Assembly (NCBI GenBank): GCA_030642185.1
Contig: DAOWOG010000079.1
Location: 1 to 6,284, forward strand
Source of the DNA: Helicobacteraceae bacterium
GTDB lineage: Bacteria; Campylobacterota; Campylobacteria; Campylobacterales; Sulfurimonadaceae
Length of the DNA stretch: 6,284 bases
Direction of reading: 5' to 3'
Below are positions 1-5,866 of the stretch, piece by piece. Position numbers and translations under genes: made by a program. Positions within the stretch are counted from its first letter, which is position 1, and the number at the start of each line of letters is the position of its first letter. The notes under the pieces were generated by a model. That model did not search any database. It worked only from the letters and a program-made list of their open reading frames with translations, and was not told where the DNA came from.

Positions 1-345
1 CCGGATCGTCAGCTTCTGCATCAATTTCAGCGTTCTATTTCCGAGAGCGGACTGTTTAAAGGGGTGATCCCTTACAAATCACTGGCAAGAAATGACTGGC
101 TGTTGGAAAGTAATGTACATGAATTTATCCAGGTGATCAAGGATGATGGAACGAGTGATGTTTCGCTCAGTATGGATTTGGCATTGATAGATCAGTTCAC
201 GAGAAAAGTAATCGCGACAAAAAAGATTGCACTTCTTCAAACAGGGACAGCACCAGATGTCAATGGAGCCGTCCATGCTTTTGAAGTGCTGAGTGCCAAG
301 GCACTAAAACAGACAAATATCTGGCTGAATGAGGAGTGTCGTTAA
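1..345 (+). CDS. ABC-type transport auxiliary lipoprotein (partial, 3' end)
   Basis: The frame is open from the first base of the window to a TAA at 343-345, giving the last 114 residues of a protein whose start lies upstream. The pattern fits the ABC_trans_aux (DUF330, PqiC-like) lipoprotein family: a segment reading WLLESNVHEFIQV, then a stretch of alternating hydrophobic residues with LALIDQFTRKVIATKKI (family theme: variant of 'L.L.D..TG.vla...'), then a C-terminal helix ending in a conserved-looking Trp (NIWLNEECR). Known members are outer-membrane lipoproteins working with MlaE/MlaF/MlaD-type or PqiAB-type lipid transport systems. The lipobox and N-terminal part are outside the window, so export and lipidation cannot be seen. 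A GTG at 64 is in frame but is internal, since homologous-looking sequence runs straight through it. No strong hairpin terminator follows; only a weak AT-only stem lies near 342-365. Confidence 0.72.
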   Translation, partial: PDRQLLHQFQRSISESGLFKGVIPYKSLARNDWLLESNVHEFIQVIKDDGTSDVSLSMDLALIDQFTRKVIATKKIALLQTGTAPDVNGAVHAFEVLSAKALKQTNIWLNEECR

Positions 346-377
346 TCCTAATCAGTAGTAATTAAGTTTTTGTGATT

Positions 378-383
378 TATAAT
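378..383 (+). promoter_or_regulatory. Candidate -10 box for the small exported-protein gene
   Basis: A perfect TATAAT lies 70 bp upstream of the ATG at 453, preceded by the T-rich run GTTTTTGTGATT. Campylobacterota sigma-70 promoters often have a good -10 with a T-rich upstream stretch rather than a clear -35, and none is clear here. The surrounding region is very AT-rich, so chance matches are likely; TATTAT at 410-415 and TATAGT at 413-418 are alternatives. Confidence 0.35.
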
Positions 384-388
384 GTATT

Positions 389-405
389 CATATCAAATGG
401 ATATG
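389..405. promoter_or_regulatory. Short inverted repeat, possible operator
   Basis: CATATC-AAATG-GATATG is a perfect 6-bp dyad with a 5-nt spacer. It sits directly downstream of the TATAAT at 378-383, about where transcription would begin. That placement would suit a repressor site or a 5' UTR hairpin, but 6-bp arms in AT-rich DNA can occur by chance, and no regulator is identified. Confidence 0.25.
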
Positions 406-452
406 TTTATATTATAGTTATTTAATTTATAGTCTATTTTAGAAGGAGAAAG

Positions 453-692
453 ATGCGAAACAGTTTGATCTCTATGCTGTTTTTATCGTCTTTGTCTGTT
501 TCGGCGGCATTTGCAGAAAACTTAACTCCTTTAGATAATAATGAAGAAAACCGGTGCAGAATCTTATGCGAAAAAATAGATAATTATCGCTCTTTTATAC
601 GAAATGATGAAAGATCAAGAAAAGAACTTGATGAATTTGAAAAGCAGGCTGATGTAGTTTGCAATAGATATTTTGAGTCATTACATTTATAA
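453..692 (+). CDS. Small exported cysteine-containing protein, unknown function
   Basis: This 79-residue protein does not match a family I recognise. The start is well supported by AGAAGGAGA at 441-449, a strong Shine-Dalgarno 3-4 nt from the ATG. Residues 1-21 form a classic signal peptide: a short positive start (MR), a hydrophobic core (LISMLFLSSLSVSA) and an AFA-like cleavage site before Glu22. The predicted mature protein of about 58 residues is charged and probably mostly helical, with Cys35 and Cys39 in a C-x3-C arrangement (RCRILC) and Cys70 near the C-terminus. A CxxxC pair plus a distal cysteine could form a disulfide in the periplasm or bind a ligand such as a metal; this is inference. 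It is a single-gene unit, with its own candidate promoter upstream and a strong terminator 16 bp after the stop. Confidence 0.7.
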   Translation: MRNSLISMLFLSSLSVSAAFAENLTPLDNNEENRCRILCEKIDNYRSFIRNDERSRKELDEFEKQADVVCNRYFESLHL

Positions 693-707
693 ATTATAAT
701 CTACCTG

Positions 708-736
708 TCATTCGGACTCTCCCGAATGATGTTTTT
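708..736 (+). terminator. Rho-independent terminator after the small exported-protein gene
   Basis: A perfect 8-bp stem TCATTCGG / CCGAATGA (708-715 with 722-729) closes a 6-nt loop and is followed by TG and five T residues (732-736). It starts 16 bp past the stop at 692 and ends about 70 bp before the RND gene, so it should insulate the two. Confidence 0.85.
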
Positions 737-753
737 CCTCTCTTATTAACCCA

Positions 754-767
754 TAAAATGCTAAAAT
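754..767 (+). promoter_or_regulatory. Candidate -10 elements for the RND permease gene
   Basis: Because a terminator lies just upstream, the permease gene needs its own promoter within 737-805. Two TAAAAT hexamers (754-759 and 762-767) are the best -10 candidates. No convincing -35 is visible; a T-run at 732-737 is at roughly the right distance from the first. This is a weak assignment, based mainly on location. Confidence 0.25.
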
Positions 768-805
768 CAATTTTCTAAAATAAAGGGCAGCTTTAAAGGC
801 TATCA

Positions 806-3800
806 ATGAATAAATTCATCCGCTATTTCCTGGATAACACGCATCTGAATCATGTTTTGCTGGTTTTTTTGCTCATTTCCGGCGTCTATGCGTATATCAA
901 GATTCCCAAAGAACTTTTTCCGGACATGGCTCTTGACAAGATTATTGTCAGCGGTGCTTATTCCGGTGCGAGTGCCAATAACCTGGATAAGATGGCGGTG
1001 CGTGATATTGAGGATGATATCTCTGCTGTCAGCGGAGTCGGCAAAGTAGAGAGTATCATTATACCGGGACGCTTCACTGTTGTTGTAACCCTTGATGAGA
1101 ATGCGCGGGAGATAGATGTTTTAAACCGGGTAAAGGATGCCATTGCCAATGTAGGACGAAACCTTCCTGCGGATATGAATGTTCCGATCGCAAGGTCTTT
1201 GGTCAAAATGCGTAATTTCATCAAGTTGACGGTCTCTTCCGAGAATCTTGTTTTTGATGAACTTTTAAAAGAAGCACAGGATATCAAATCAAGACTTGTT
1301 AAAGTAGCAAATATTACGCAAGTGGATATTTATGGTGATTCAGATAAAAAAGTGGAGATCCAGCTTGATTCTCAGGCGATCAGGGCTTATCAGCTAAACC
1401 CTTCTGACGTGATCAATGTTATCCGAAACCTCTCTTATACCTTTCCTATCGGCGATATTGATGATGAAGAGCAGTTTATCTTTGTCTCAACCGTCAATGG
1501 CAAAGAGAGTGCCGAAGCGTGGCAAAATACACTGCTTAAAATAGGTGATAAATCGCTCTACTTAAGAGATATCGCTACGGTTTTGATCCATCATCCCCGT
1601 GATAAAACCCTGGCTTCATTTAATGGCAAAAAGTCGATTACGATGAACATCTATAAGGATATGTCAGGCGATTCTATTGTGATGGCCAAAGAGATGTATA
1701 AACGCATTGATCACTATAATCAACTGTATGATAAGGTGGATATCGCTGTTTTTCAAGACAGTTCCAAACCGATCAAGAACCGTCTTAACCTCATTATTTC
1801 AAGTCTGACGCTGGGACTGATCCTGATCTTTTTTACGATGTATTTTTTGATTAATCGCAATATCGCCATTGTGGTGAGTATCGGAATTCCGTTTGCATTT
1901 ATCATCGGTCTGCTCTTTATCTATTATATGGGCTATTCGCTTAATATTATTTCGCTTATCGGCGCATTGCTGGTGGTCGGTTTGGCTGTCGATGACGCGG
2001 TCATTGTCTCCGAAAATATACAGCGCCATATTGATGAGGGGATGGACAGTTATGAGGCGGCGTACACCGGGGCAAAAGAGGTCTTCATTCCGATACTTCT
2101 GGCAACTATGACAACGGTTGTCGCCTTTTTGCCTATGTTTATGCTCACAGGTGAGATGGGACTCTTTATCAAGTTGATTCCCGTTGTCGTGATCATGGTG
2201 CTTTTAGGCTCACTCATCGAGAGTTTTCTTTTTTTGCCGCTGCATGCCAAATCGATTTTAAAAAGAGAGACTTCTTCGCTTGACTGGACCTGGATGACAG
2301 ACCGCTATAAAAAACTTCTGCATAGACTCCTGAGCTATAAAAAAGTGACACTGGGTATCTTCTTTATCGGAGTTCCGCTCTTGACATTCGGGGTACTCAA
2401 GATGCTCAATTTTCAGTTTTTCCCGGTGTTTGATACCGATAAAGTCTACATTACCGGTAAATTGAAGATGAATACAAATCTTGCACAGAGTTATGAAATA
2501 GCCCATACCATAGAACTTGACCTGCTGGAAAAAAAAGAAGAGCTGTTTATCAAGACCATCTCTAACTTGAGCGGAAAGCGTAAGTCTGTGGGACAGGAGT
2601 GGGAGACCGCCAGCAATATGTTTTACCTGACCATCGAACTTGAAGATCGTGTTGAGCAGAATTTTGTGGAGGAATATATCAACCCGGTACTGAACTTGTC
2701 ATTTAACTTCAATGATCCCAATAAGATCAGGGATTTAAGCTCCTTTGAGATCGCTGATCGGCTTCGAAGTCTGATCAAACCTTATGAGAGCCGATATGAG
2801 TTTATGGAATTTGCAGTGTTAGAGCGAAAGATCGGTATGATTAAAACGGATATTGAGATCAATTTGATCGGAGCGAATAATCAGAAAATCCAGGAGGCTG
2901 TCAATAAAATTGAAGCGAAGCTGCATGAAAATCCCTACGTCAATGATATTGTTGACAACATTCGCTACGGGAAAATGGAATACAAAATCAAAATAAATGA
3001 TTACGGTGAACAGCTCGGTTTGACTGAGGGATATGTCGCTTCTATCTTGAGCGGTTATTTTCTCGGCAGCCGAAAAGCGATGACTTTTGACGATGACGGG
3101 GTTGTCGAGATCACGACAGAATTCAAGGAAAAAGACCATATTTACAAGCTCTTTGATTTTGATATTCCTCTCAGTGACGGCCGGTTTGTAACGTTAAGTG
3201 ATGTCGCAGACTTCATAACAATACAAAATTATGAGAAGATCGAAAAAGATAACGGCTATATTGTCAAGACAGTCAGTGCCAACGTTGATAAGATACAGAC
3301 AACATCCACAAAGGCGCTTGATAAGCTCAATGAGGTTCTGGACAGTATCAAAGAGAGCGGAATTGAAATCAAGATCGGCGGTGAAAAAGAGAAGAACGAG
3401 CAGCTGAAAACCGATATGATAAGTGCCGTTGTCGTTGCCATGTTTTTGATGCTTATCCTGCTGCTTTTTATCTTTCCGAAAATCAAATATGCACTGATGA
3501 TACTTTCGGTTATCCCGGCCTCTATCGTCGGTGCGCTGATGGGGCATGCCGTGATGGGTATGAATATCGGGATGCCGTCTGTAATCGGGATGCTGGGTCT
3601 GGCCGGGGTTGTGATCAATGACGGGATCATCATGCTTGATTTTCTCCACGGTACACATGATACGGCTGCTTTTTACAAACGGGCTGCGCAGCGTCTGCGG
3701 CCGATTGTCATTACGACAGTGACAACTTTTGTCGGTCTTTCAACCCTGATGTTTTTTGCAACGGGTCAGGCAAAAATCATGCAGCCTCTGGCTGTTTCCT

Positions 3801-3904
3801 TGGGTTTTGGTCTGATTTGGGGAACGGTTATAAACCTCCTGTACCTGCCGACGCTTTATGCTTTTGTCAACAAGATTAGGCCTGAGTATAAAGAGAAGGT
3901 ATAG
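806..3904 (+). CDS. RND-family efflux permease (inner-membrane transporter)
   Basis: The 1032-residue protein has the usual length and full two-fold architecture of RND (AcrB/MexB/CusA-like) proton-driven efflux pumps. TM1 is at about 15-32, followed by a periplasmic porter loop (33-325), TM2-6 (about 326-478), TM7 (513-533), a second periplasmic loop (535-868) and TM8-12 (about 871-1021). TM4 carries the signature GLAVDDAVIVSEN, with Asp396 and Asp397 equivalent to the proton-relay Asp407/Asp408 of AcrB. In TM10 the segment VVINDGIIMLDF puts Asn938 where AcrB has Lys940, so the relay differs from the HAE1 drug pumps; this is seen in other RND subfamilies. The start at 806 is supported by AAAGG at 795-799, six bases upstream. 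Such pumps act as trimers with a periplasmic adaptor and a TolC-like channel; an adaptor gene lies at 4785-5615, and no channel gene is in the window. Substrate cannot be predicted. Confidence 0.95.
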   Translation: MNKFIRYFLDNTHLNHVLLVFLLISGVYAYIKIPKELFPDMALDKIIVSGAYSGASANNLDKMAVRDIEDDISAVSGVGKVESIIIPGRFTVVVTLDENAREIDVLNRVKDAIANVGRNLPADMNVPIARSLVKMRNFIKLTVSSENLVFDELLKEAQDIKSRLVKVANITQVDIYGDSDKKVEIQLDSQAIRAYQLNPSDVINVIRNLSYTFPIGDIDDEEQFIFVSTVNGKESAEAWQNTLLKIGDKSLYLRDIATVLIHHPRDKTLASFNGKKSITMNIYKDMSGDSIVMAKEMYKRIDHYNQLYDKVDIAVFQDSSKPIKNRLNLIISSLTLGLILIFFTMYFLINRNIAIVVSIGIPFAFIIGLLFIYYMGYSLNIISLIGALLVVGLAVDDAVIVSENIQRHIDEGMDSYEAAYTGAKEVFIPILLATMTTVVAFLPMFMLTGEMGLFIKLIPVVVIMVLLGSLIESFLFLPLHAKSILKRETSSLDWTWMTDRYKKLLHRLLSYKKVTLGIFFIGVPLLTFGVLKMLNFQFFPVFDTDKVYITGKLKMNTNLAQSYEIAHTIELDLLEKKEELFIKTISNLSGKRKSVGQEWETASNMFYLTIELEDRVEQNFVEEYINPVLNLSFNFNDPNKIRDLSSFEIADRLRSLIKPYESRYEFMEFAVLERKIGMIKTDIEINLIGANNQKIQEAVNKIEAKLHENPYVNDIVDNIRYGKMEYKIKINDYGEQLGLTEGYVASILSGYFLGSRKAMTFDDDGVVEITTEFKEKDHIYKLFDFDIPLSDGRFVTLSDVADFITIQNYEKIEKDNGYIVKTVSANVDKIQTTSTKALDKLNEVLDSIKESGIEIKIGGEKEKNEQLKTDMISAVVVAMFLMLILLLFIFPKIKYALMILSVIPASIVGALMGHAVMGMNIGMPSVIGMLGLAGVVINDGIIMLDFLHGTHDTAAFYKRAAQRLRPIVITTVTTFVGLSTLMFFATGQAKIMQPLAVSLGFGLIWGTVINLLYLPTLYAFVNKIRPEYKEKV

Positions 3905-3906
3905 AT

Positions 3907-3942
3907 GGTGCTTAATGATTTGTTGAATATTTAGTACCTTTT
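3907..3942 (+). terminator. Weak candidate terminator after the RND gene
   Basis: GGTGCT (3907-3912) can pair with AGTACC (3933-3938), with one G-T wobble, across a long loop, and four T residues follow at 3939-3942. The stem is short and the loop about 20 nt, so termination would be inefficient at best. Confidence 0.25.
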
Positions 3943-3998
3943 CCATCAATTAAAGCTAATAACATTTGAGTAAAAGCAGTTTTCAAAATCCAAGTGGA

Positions 3999-4051
3999 GG
4001 GGGTGCGACTTTAGTCGTACTAATATTTTGTACGACTAAAGTCGCACCCCC
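3999..4051. repeat. Perfect 22-bp inverted repeat made of two REP-like hairpins
   Basis: Positions 3999-4020 and 4030-4051 are exact reverse complements over 22 bp, separated by the 9-nt spacer TAATATTTT. Each arm is also nearly self-complementary: GTGCGAC-TTTA-GTCGTAC folds as a 7-bp hairpin with one G-T wobble. The element is therefore two head-to-head copies of a small palindrome, the layout of paired REP sequences (BIMEs), which REP-associated tyrosine transposases (RAYTs) are known to mobilise in other bacteria. No RAYT gene is in the window. Ending in a G/C-rich stem without a T-run, it is not a standard terminator, although the long hairpin could still stabilise the permease mRNA 3' end. 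It lies where the DUF4160 gene should begin. Confidence 0.75.
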
Positions 4052-4336
4052 GAAAATGAAGTAGTAAGTTGTATTACAGATTCTAAACGTACTAATTATA
4101 ATGCACAATCAGCATCTAATTGGACATGGTCTCAACCATCACATTTTCATGCCGAATATGGAGAGTATGAAGCAGTTTTTTCTATAAAAACAGGAGAAGT
4201 TATAAATGGTAAATTGCCAAATACAGCTAAAAAGCTAGTTAAAAAATGGTATGGATTACAAAAAGAGAATATTTTAAAAGCTTGGGATCAAATTCAAAAT
4301 GATGAAGTTTTTGAAAAAGTTCCACCGCTAGATTAG
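4052..4336 (+). pseudogene. DUF4160 protein gene lacking its normal N-terminus and start codon
   Basis: The reading frame ending at TAG 4334-4336 is open back to a stop at 4037-4039, inside the palindrome, yet contains no ATG, GTG or TTG. From about 4133 it reads QPSHFHAEYGEYEAV, then SIKTGEVINGKLP, KKLVKKWYGLQKENIL and a C-terminal VPPLD. This is the typical DUF4160 core (family theme 'PPHFHAEYGEYEA...I..G..L.GKLP.....L..EW...H...L...W'). The family's first 20-25 residues are replaced by an unrelated-looking stretch (SKRTNYNAQSASNWTWS), so the gene appears decapitated at its 5' end, next to the REP-like repeat. DUF4160 genes commonly precede DUF2442 genes, as here, and such pairs have been regarded as toxin-antitoxin-like; their biochemical role is not established. 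A rare ATT start (4073) cannot be excluded. The visible remainder has no internal stop. Confidence 0.6.
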
Positions 4337-4339
4337 GAG
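4335..4339 (+). promoter_or_regulatory. Shine-Dalgarno of the DUF2442 gene overlapping the DUF4160 stop codon
   Basis: AGGAG starts within the TAG stop of the upstream frame and lies seven bases before the ATG at 4347. This spacing indicates that the two genes were translated as a coupled pair. Confidence 0.6.
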
Positions 4340-4346
4340 ATTACAA

Positions 4347-4580
4347 ATGATATTACATATAACAAAAGCAGACTGCATAAACGGGTTCAAAGTGAAGATT
4401 TTATTTAATGATGGATTGGAAAAAATAGTTGATCTCAAGAATTACATCAATTCAAAAAAACATCCATTTTTTCAACCACTAAAACAAGTAGATGAATTTA
4501 AAAAATTTCATATTCATAAAACATTAGTGTGGGATAATGGAGCAGATATAGCACCTGAATATTTGCACGACAAGATATAG
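4347..4580 (+). CDS. DUF2442 domain protein
   Basis: This 77-residue protein matches the DUF2442 pattern from end to end: an N-terminal strand (ILHITKADCINGFKVKILFNDG), the FNDGLEKIVDL segment, a middle HPFFQPLKQVDEFKKFHI in which 'PL.....F' is typical, and the C-terminal signature VWDNGADIAPEYLHD (family theme 'i.W.nG.DiaPe.L'). The protein is small, soluble and has no signal peptide. Its strong ribosome binding site overlaps the stop codon of the DUF4160 frame, so the two form a coupled pair. In many genomes DUF4160/DUF2442 pairs behave as small mobile cassettes with toxin-antitoxin-like organisation; which partner does what is not known to me. The gene is visibly more AT-rich than the flanking permease and adaptor genes, consistent with acquisition from elsewhere. 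Confidence 0.75.
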   Translation: MILHITKADCINGFKVKILFNDGLEKIVDLKNYINSKKHPFFQPLKQVDEFKKFHIHKTLVWDNGADIAPEYLHDKI

Positions 4581-4610
4581 AAATATTAGCGTTCAAATAA
4601 CTGTATTTAT

Positions 4611-4638
4611 CGGAAGCGGGACTTCAGTCCCCTTTCCG
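4611..4638. repeat. REP-like imperfect palindrome
   Basis: CGGAA (4611-4615) pairs with TTCCG (4634-4638), and inside it GGGAC-TTCA-GTCCC (4618-4630, extended by flanking pairs) forms a tight 4-nt-loop hairpin. The form 'AGCGGGACTTCAGTCCC' closely resembles REP elements of other proteobacteria, such as the 'AGCGGCTTCAGCCGC' type in Stenotrophomonas. Its core differs in sequence from the repeat at 3999-4051 but has the same plan (G-rich arm, TTNA loop). It starts 30 bp after the DUF2442 stop. There is no T-run, so a terminator role is unlikely. Confidence 0.55.
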
Positions 4639-4651
4639 GGAAGAGTTATTT

Positions 4652-4677
4652 GTAGATTGGTTGCGAGCTTGCCTCGG
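4652..4677 (+). repeat. Possible degraded REP-like hairpin with GTAG head
   Basis: GTAG at 4652-4655 precedes a small hairpin CGAG-CTTGC-CTCG (4664-4676). RAYT-associated REPs often carry a GTAG tetranucleotide 5' to the hairpin, which is why it is listed, but the 4-bp stem alone is weak evidence. The rest of 4581-4784 (after this element, up to the adaptor gene) holds no gene and no clear promoter; TATAGT at 4715-4720 is the only -10-like match and has no suitable -35. Confidence 0.25.
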
Positions 4678-4784
4678 GTGACGGTGCTGATAGGTGATTT
4701 TAGAAAAACCTGAATATAGTGAAAAACTAAAGACTGACGCGAGAGAGGATATACAAATACAAAGTAAAGCACAGGGAGTGTAAA

Positions 4785-5615
4785 ATGTCCACTAAAAATA
4801 GCAAAAGGCCAGGTTTGAAAACATTACTTTTTTTATTGATCGCTCCGGCAATATCACTGATGGCGAAAGAGTACTACGCCAAAGTTGAACCTTACGAAAT
4901 TCGAACCATTGCTTCGAGTGTTTCCGGTCTGGTACTGTTTGCCGATGAGAAGCGTGAGGGAGAAGTGCTGAGTAAAAAAGATTATATTCAGATCGATGAT
5001 GAACTGGATCAGATCGAACTCAAGCAGGTTGTGATTAAAATCGAACTGCTCGAAGGTACGTTGAAACTCAATGAATCAATGGCAAAAAACTATGCGTCAA
5101 TGCTAGAAAAAAAACAGCGCAATTATGACAACATAAAATTATTAAAGACCAAATCAACGATTGAGAAAGACAGAGAGTTTTATGATCTCGTCAGTACGCA
5201 AAATCAGTTTATCAGTACGCAAAAAGAGATTCAGAACCTCAAGATCCAGATCAATGATCTTAATCTGCGCGAAGCACAGTTAAAGCGAAGCATCAAGGAT
5301 AAACATCTCAGTGCCGAGGGTTTTGTGCTCTATAAGCTGAACGTCAAAGAAGGACAGGTTGTCAATCCATCCACGCCTTTGGCCGAGATAGCCGATGTCC
5401 GCAGTGCAAAGCTGACACTTTACCTCTCAACGGAAGATATGAAAGATGCCGAGAATAAAGCGGTCTATATTAACGGAGAGAAGAGTGTCTACAAAGTCAA
5501 CCGTCTCTGGAAGATCGCTGATTCACAGCATCTCTCAAGCTACAGAGCCGAGATCATTATCGATGCGCCGAAATACTTCTCAAAACTTCTTAAAGTTGAA
5601 CTTAAGAATGAGTAA
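4785..5615 (+). CDS. Periplasmic adaptor (membrane fusion protein, HlyD/RND MFP type)
   Basis: The 276-residue protein has an N-terminal signal sequence (residues 1-27: basic KNSKRPGLK, hydrophobic TLLFLLIAPAISL, cleavage after SLMA). The first half of a lipoyl-like domain follows (about 38-72, TIASSVSGLVLFADEKREGEVLSK). Next is a Lys/Glu/Gln-rich coiled-coil hairpin (about 75-172), the second lipoyl half (about 173-203, LSAEGFVLYKLNVKEGQVV and the PLAEIADV signature) and a beta-barrel segment (about 205-276). These are the parts of adaptors that bridge an RND permease and an outer-membrane channel. Typical adaptors have about 350-400 residues, so this one is short and appears to lack most of the C-terminal membrane-proximal domain. 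The start is supported by GGGAG at 4774-4778, six bases before the ATG. It probably serves the permease at 806-3904, despite the roughly 880-bp accessory segment between them. The end overlaps a fossil-like start codon at 5608. Confidence 0.85.
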   Translation: MSTKNSKRPGLKTLLFLLIAPAISLMAKEYYAKVEPYEIRTIASSVSGLVLFADEKREGEVLSKKDYIQIDDELDQIELKQVVIKIELLEGTLKLNESMAKNYASMLEKKQRNYDNIKLLKTKSTIEKDREFYDLVSTQNQFISTQKEIQNLKIQINDLNLREAQLKRSIKDKHLSAEGFVLYKLNVKEGQVVNPSTPLAEIADVRSAKLTLYLSTEDMKDAENKAVYINGEKSVYKVNRLWKIADSQHLSSYRAEIIIDAPKYFSKLLKVELKNE

Positions 5616-5625
5616 AATGACGACT
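5608..5625 (+). repeat. Fossil-like copy of the oxidoreductase gene start (direct repeat, left copy)
   Basis: ATG-AGT-AAA-ATG-ACG-ACT, in the +1 frame relative to the adaptor and overlapping its stop codon at 5613-5615, matches the real oxidoreductase start at 6196-6213 at 15 of 18 bases. All three differences fall on third codon positions. With the preceding A, the first 12 bases are identical. The similarity ends at 5626, just before the antitoxin's ribosome binding site. Confidence 0.55.
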
Positions 5626-5641
5626 ATTGAAAGGAGCTATA

Positions 5642-5866
5642 ATGCAAACTATAACAATAAATGTGGAAGATAATGTATTGGATAAAGTGATGTACCTTTT
5701 GAAGAATTTATCTGACATTGAAATAGTTGAAAGTTTAAAAAAAGAAAATATTCAAACGGATGAGAGATGGCTATATTGGAGAGATGACGAGTTGGATAAT
5801 TTTGGCAAGATCTCCATCGGTCTTAGCAAAAATGATTATGACGATGAAGACTATTCCAAATGGTAG
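5642..5866 (+). CDS. Antitoxin of a type II toxin-antitoxin pair
   Basis: The start chosen is the ATG at 5642, giving 74 residues, because a strong AAGGAG (5631-5636) sits five bases upstream; a TTG at 5627 would lie ahead of that site and is rejected. The protein begins MQTITINVEDNVLDKVMYLL, a strand followed by a helix as in short ribbon-helix-helix-like or similar DNA-binding antitoxins. It ends in a strongly acidic tail NDYDDEDYSKW; a DYSKW-type ending is common among small antitoxins. Its stop overlaps the toxin gene by 7 bp, the usual antitoxin-first coupled arrangement. The expected role is to neutralise the downstream toxin and to repress the pair's promoter. The exact antitoxin family is not clear to me. 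The gene is AT-richer than the adaptor gene and starts only 26 bp after it. Confidence 0.72.
   Translation: MQTITINVEDNVLDKVMYLLKNLSDIEIVESLKKENIQTDERWLYWRDDELDNFGKISIGLSKNDYDDEDYSKW

Noticed and set aside
64..345. GTG at 64 as the start of a 93-residue gene
   Set aside because: The frame is open to base 1 and the residues before the GTG continue the same domain, so this is the tail of a longer gene.
3194..3658. 154-codon open frame on the - strand inside the permease gene, with an overlapping 125-codon frame
   Set aside because: Both lie antisense within the strongly supported RND coding region, have low-complexity His/Asp- or Ile/Ser-rich translations and no ribosome binding site; they are shadows.
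3999..4051. The long palindrome as a rho-independent terminator for the permease gene
   Set aside because: No T-run follows the stem (the sequence after it is GAAAATGAAG), and the opposite strand offers no convincing one either. Its nested symmetry fits paired REP elements better.
3907..4700. Imperfect direct repeat GGTGCT-N3-TGATTT (3907-3921) and GGTGCT-N6-TGATTT (4683-4700) as target-site duplication of the DUF island
   Set aside because: Two hexamers at unequal spacing in AT-rich DNA are too weak; there is no continuous match, so I do not claim island boundaries from it.
4715..4720. TATAGT as a -10 box for the adaptor gene
   Set aside because: No recognisable -35 at a suitable distance and no extended -10; a single hexamer in AT-rich DNA is insufficient.
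5627..5641. TTG at 5627 as the antitoxin start
   Set aside because: It would precede the strong AAGGAG at 5631-5636, which is correctly spaced for the ATG at 5642.
5446..5673. 75-codon + frame across the adaptor/antitoxin junction as a real gene
   Set aside because: Its body is an out-of-frame reading of the adaptor gene. Only its MSKMTT portion is of interest, as a remnant of a gene start.
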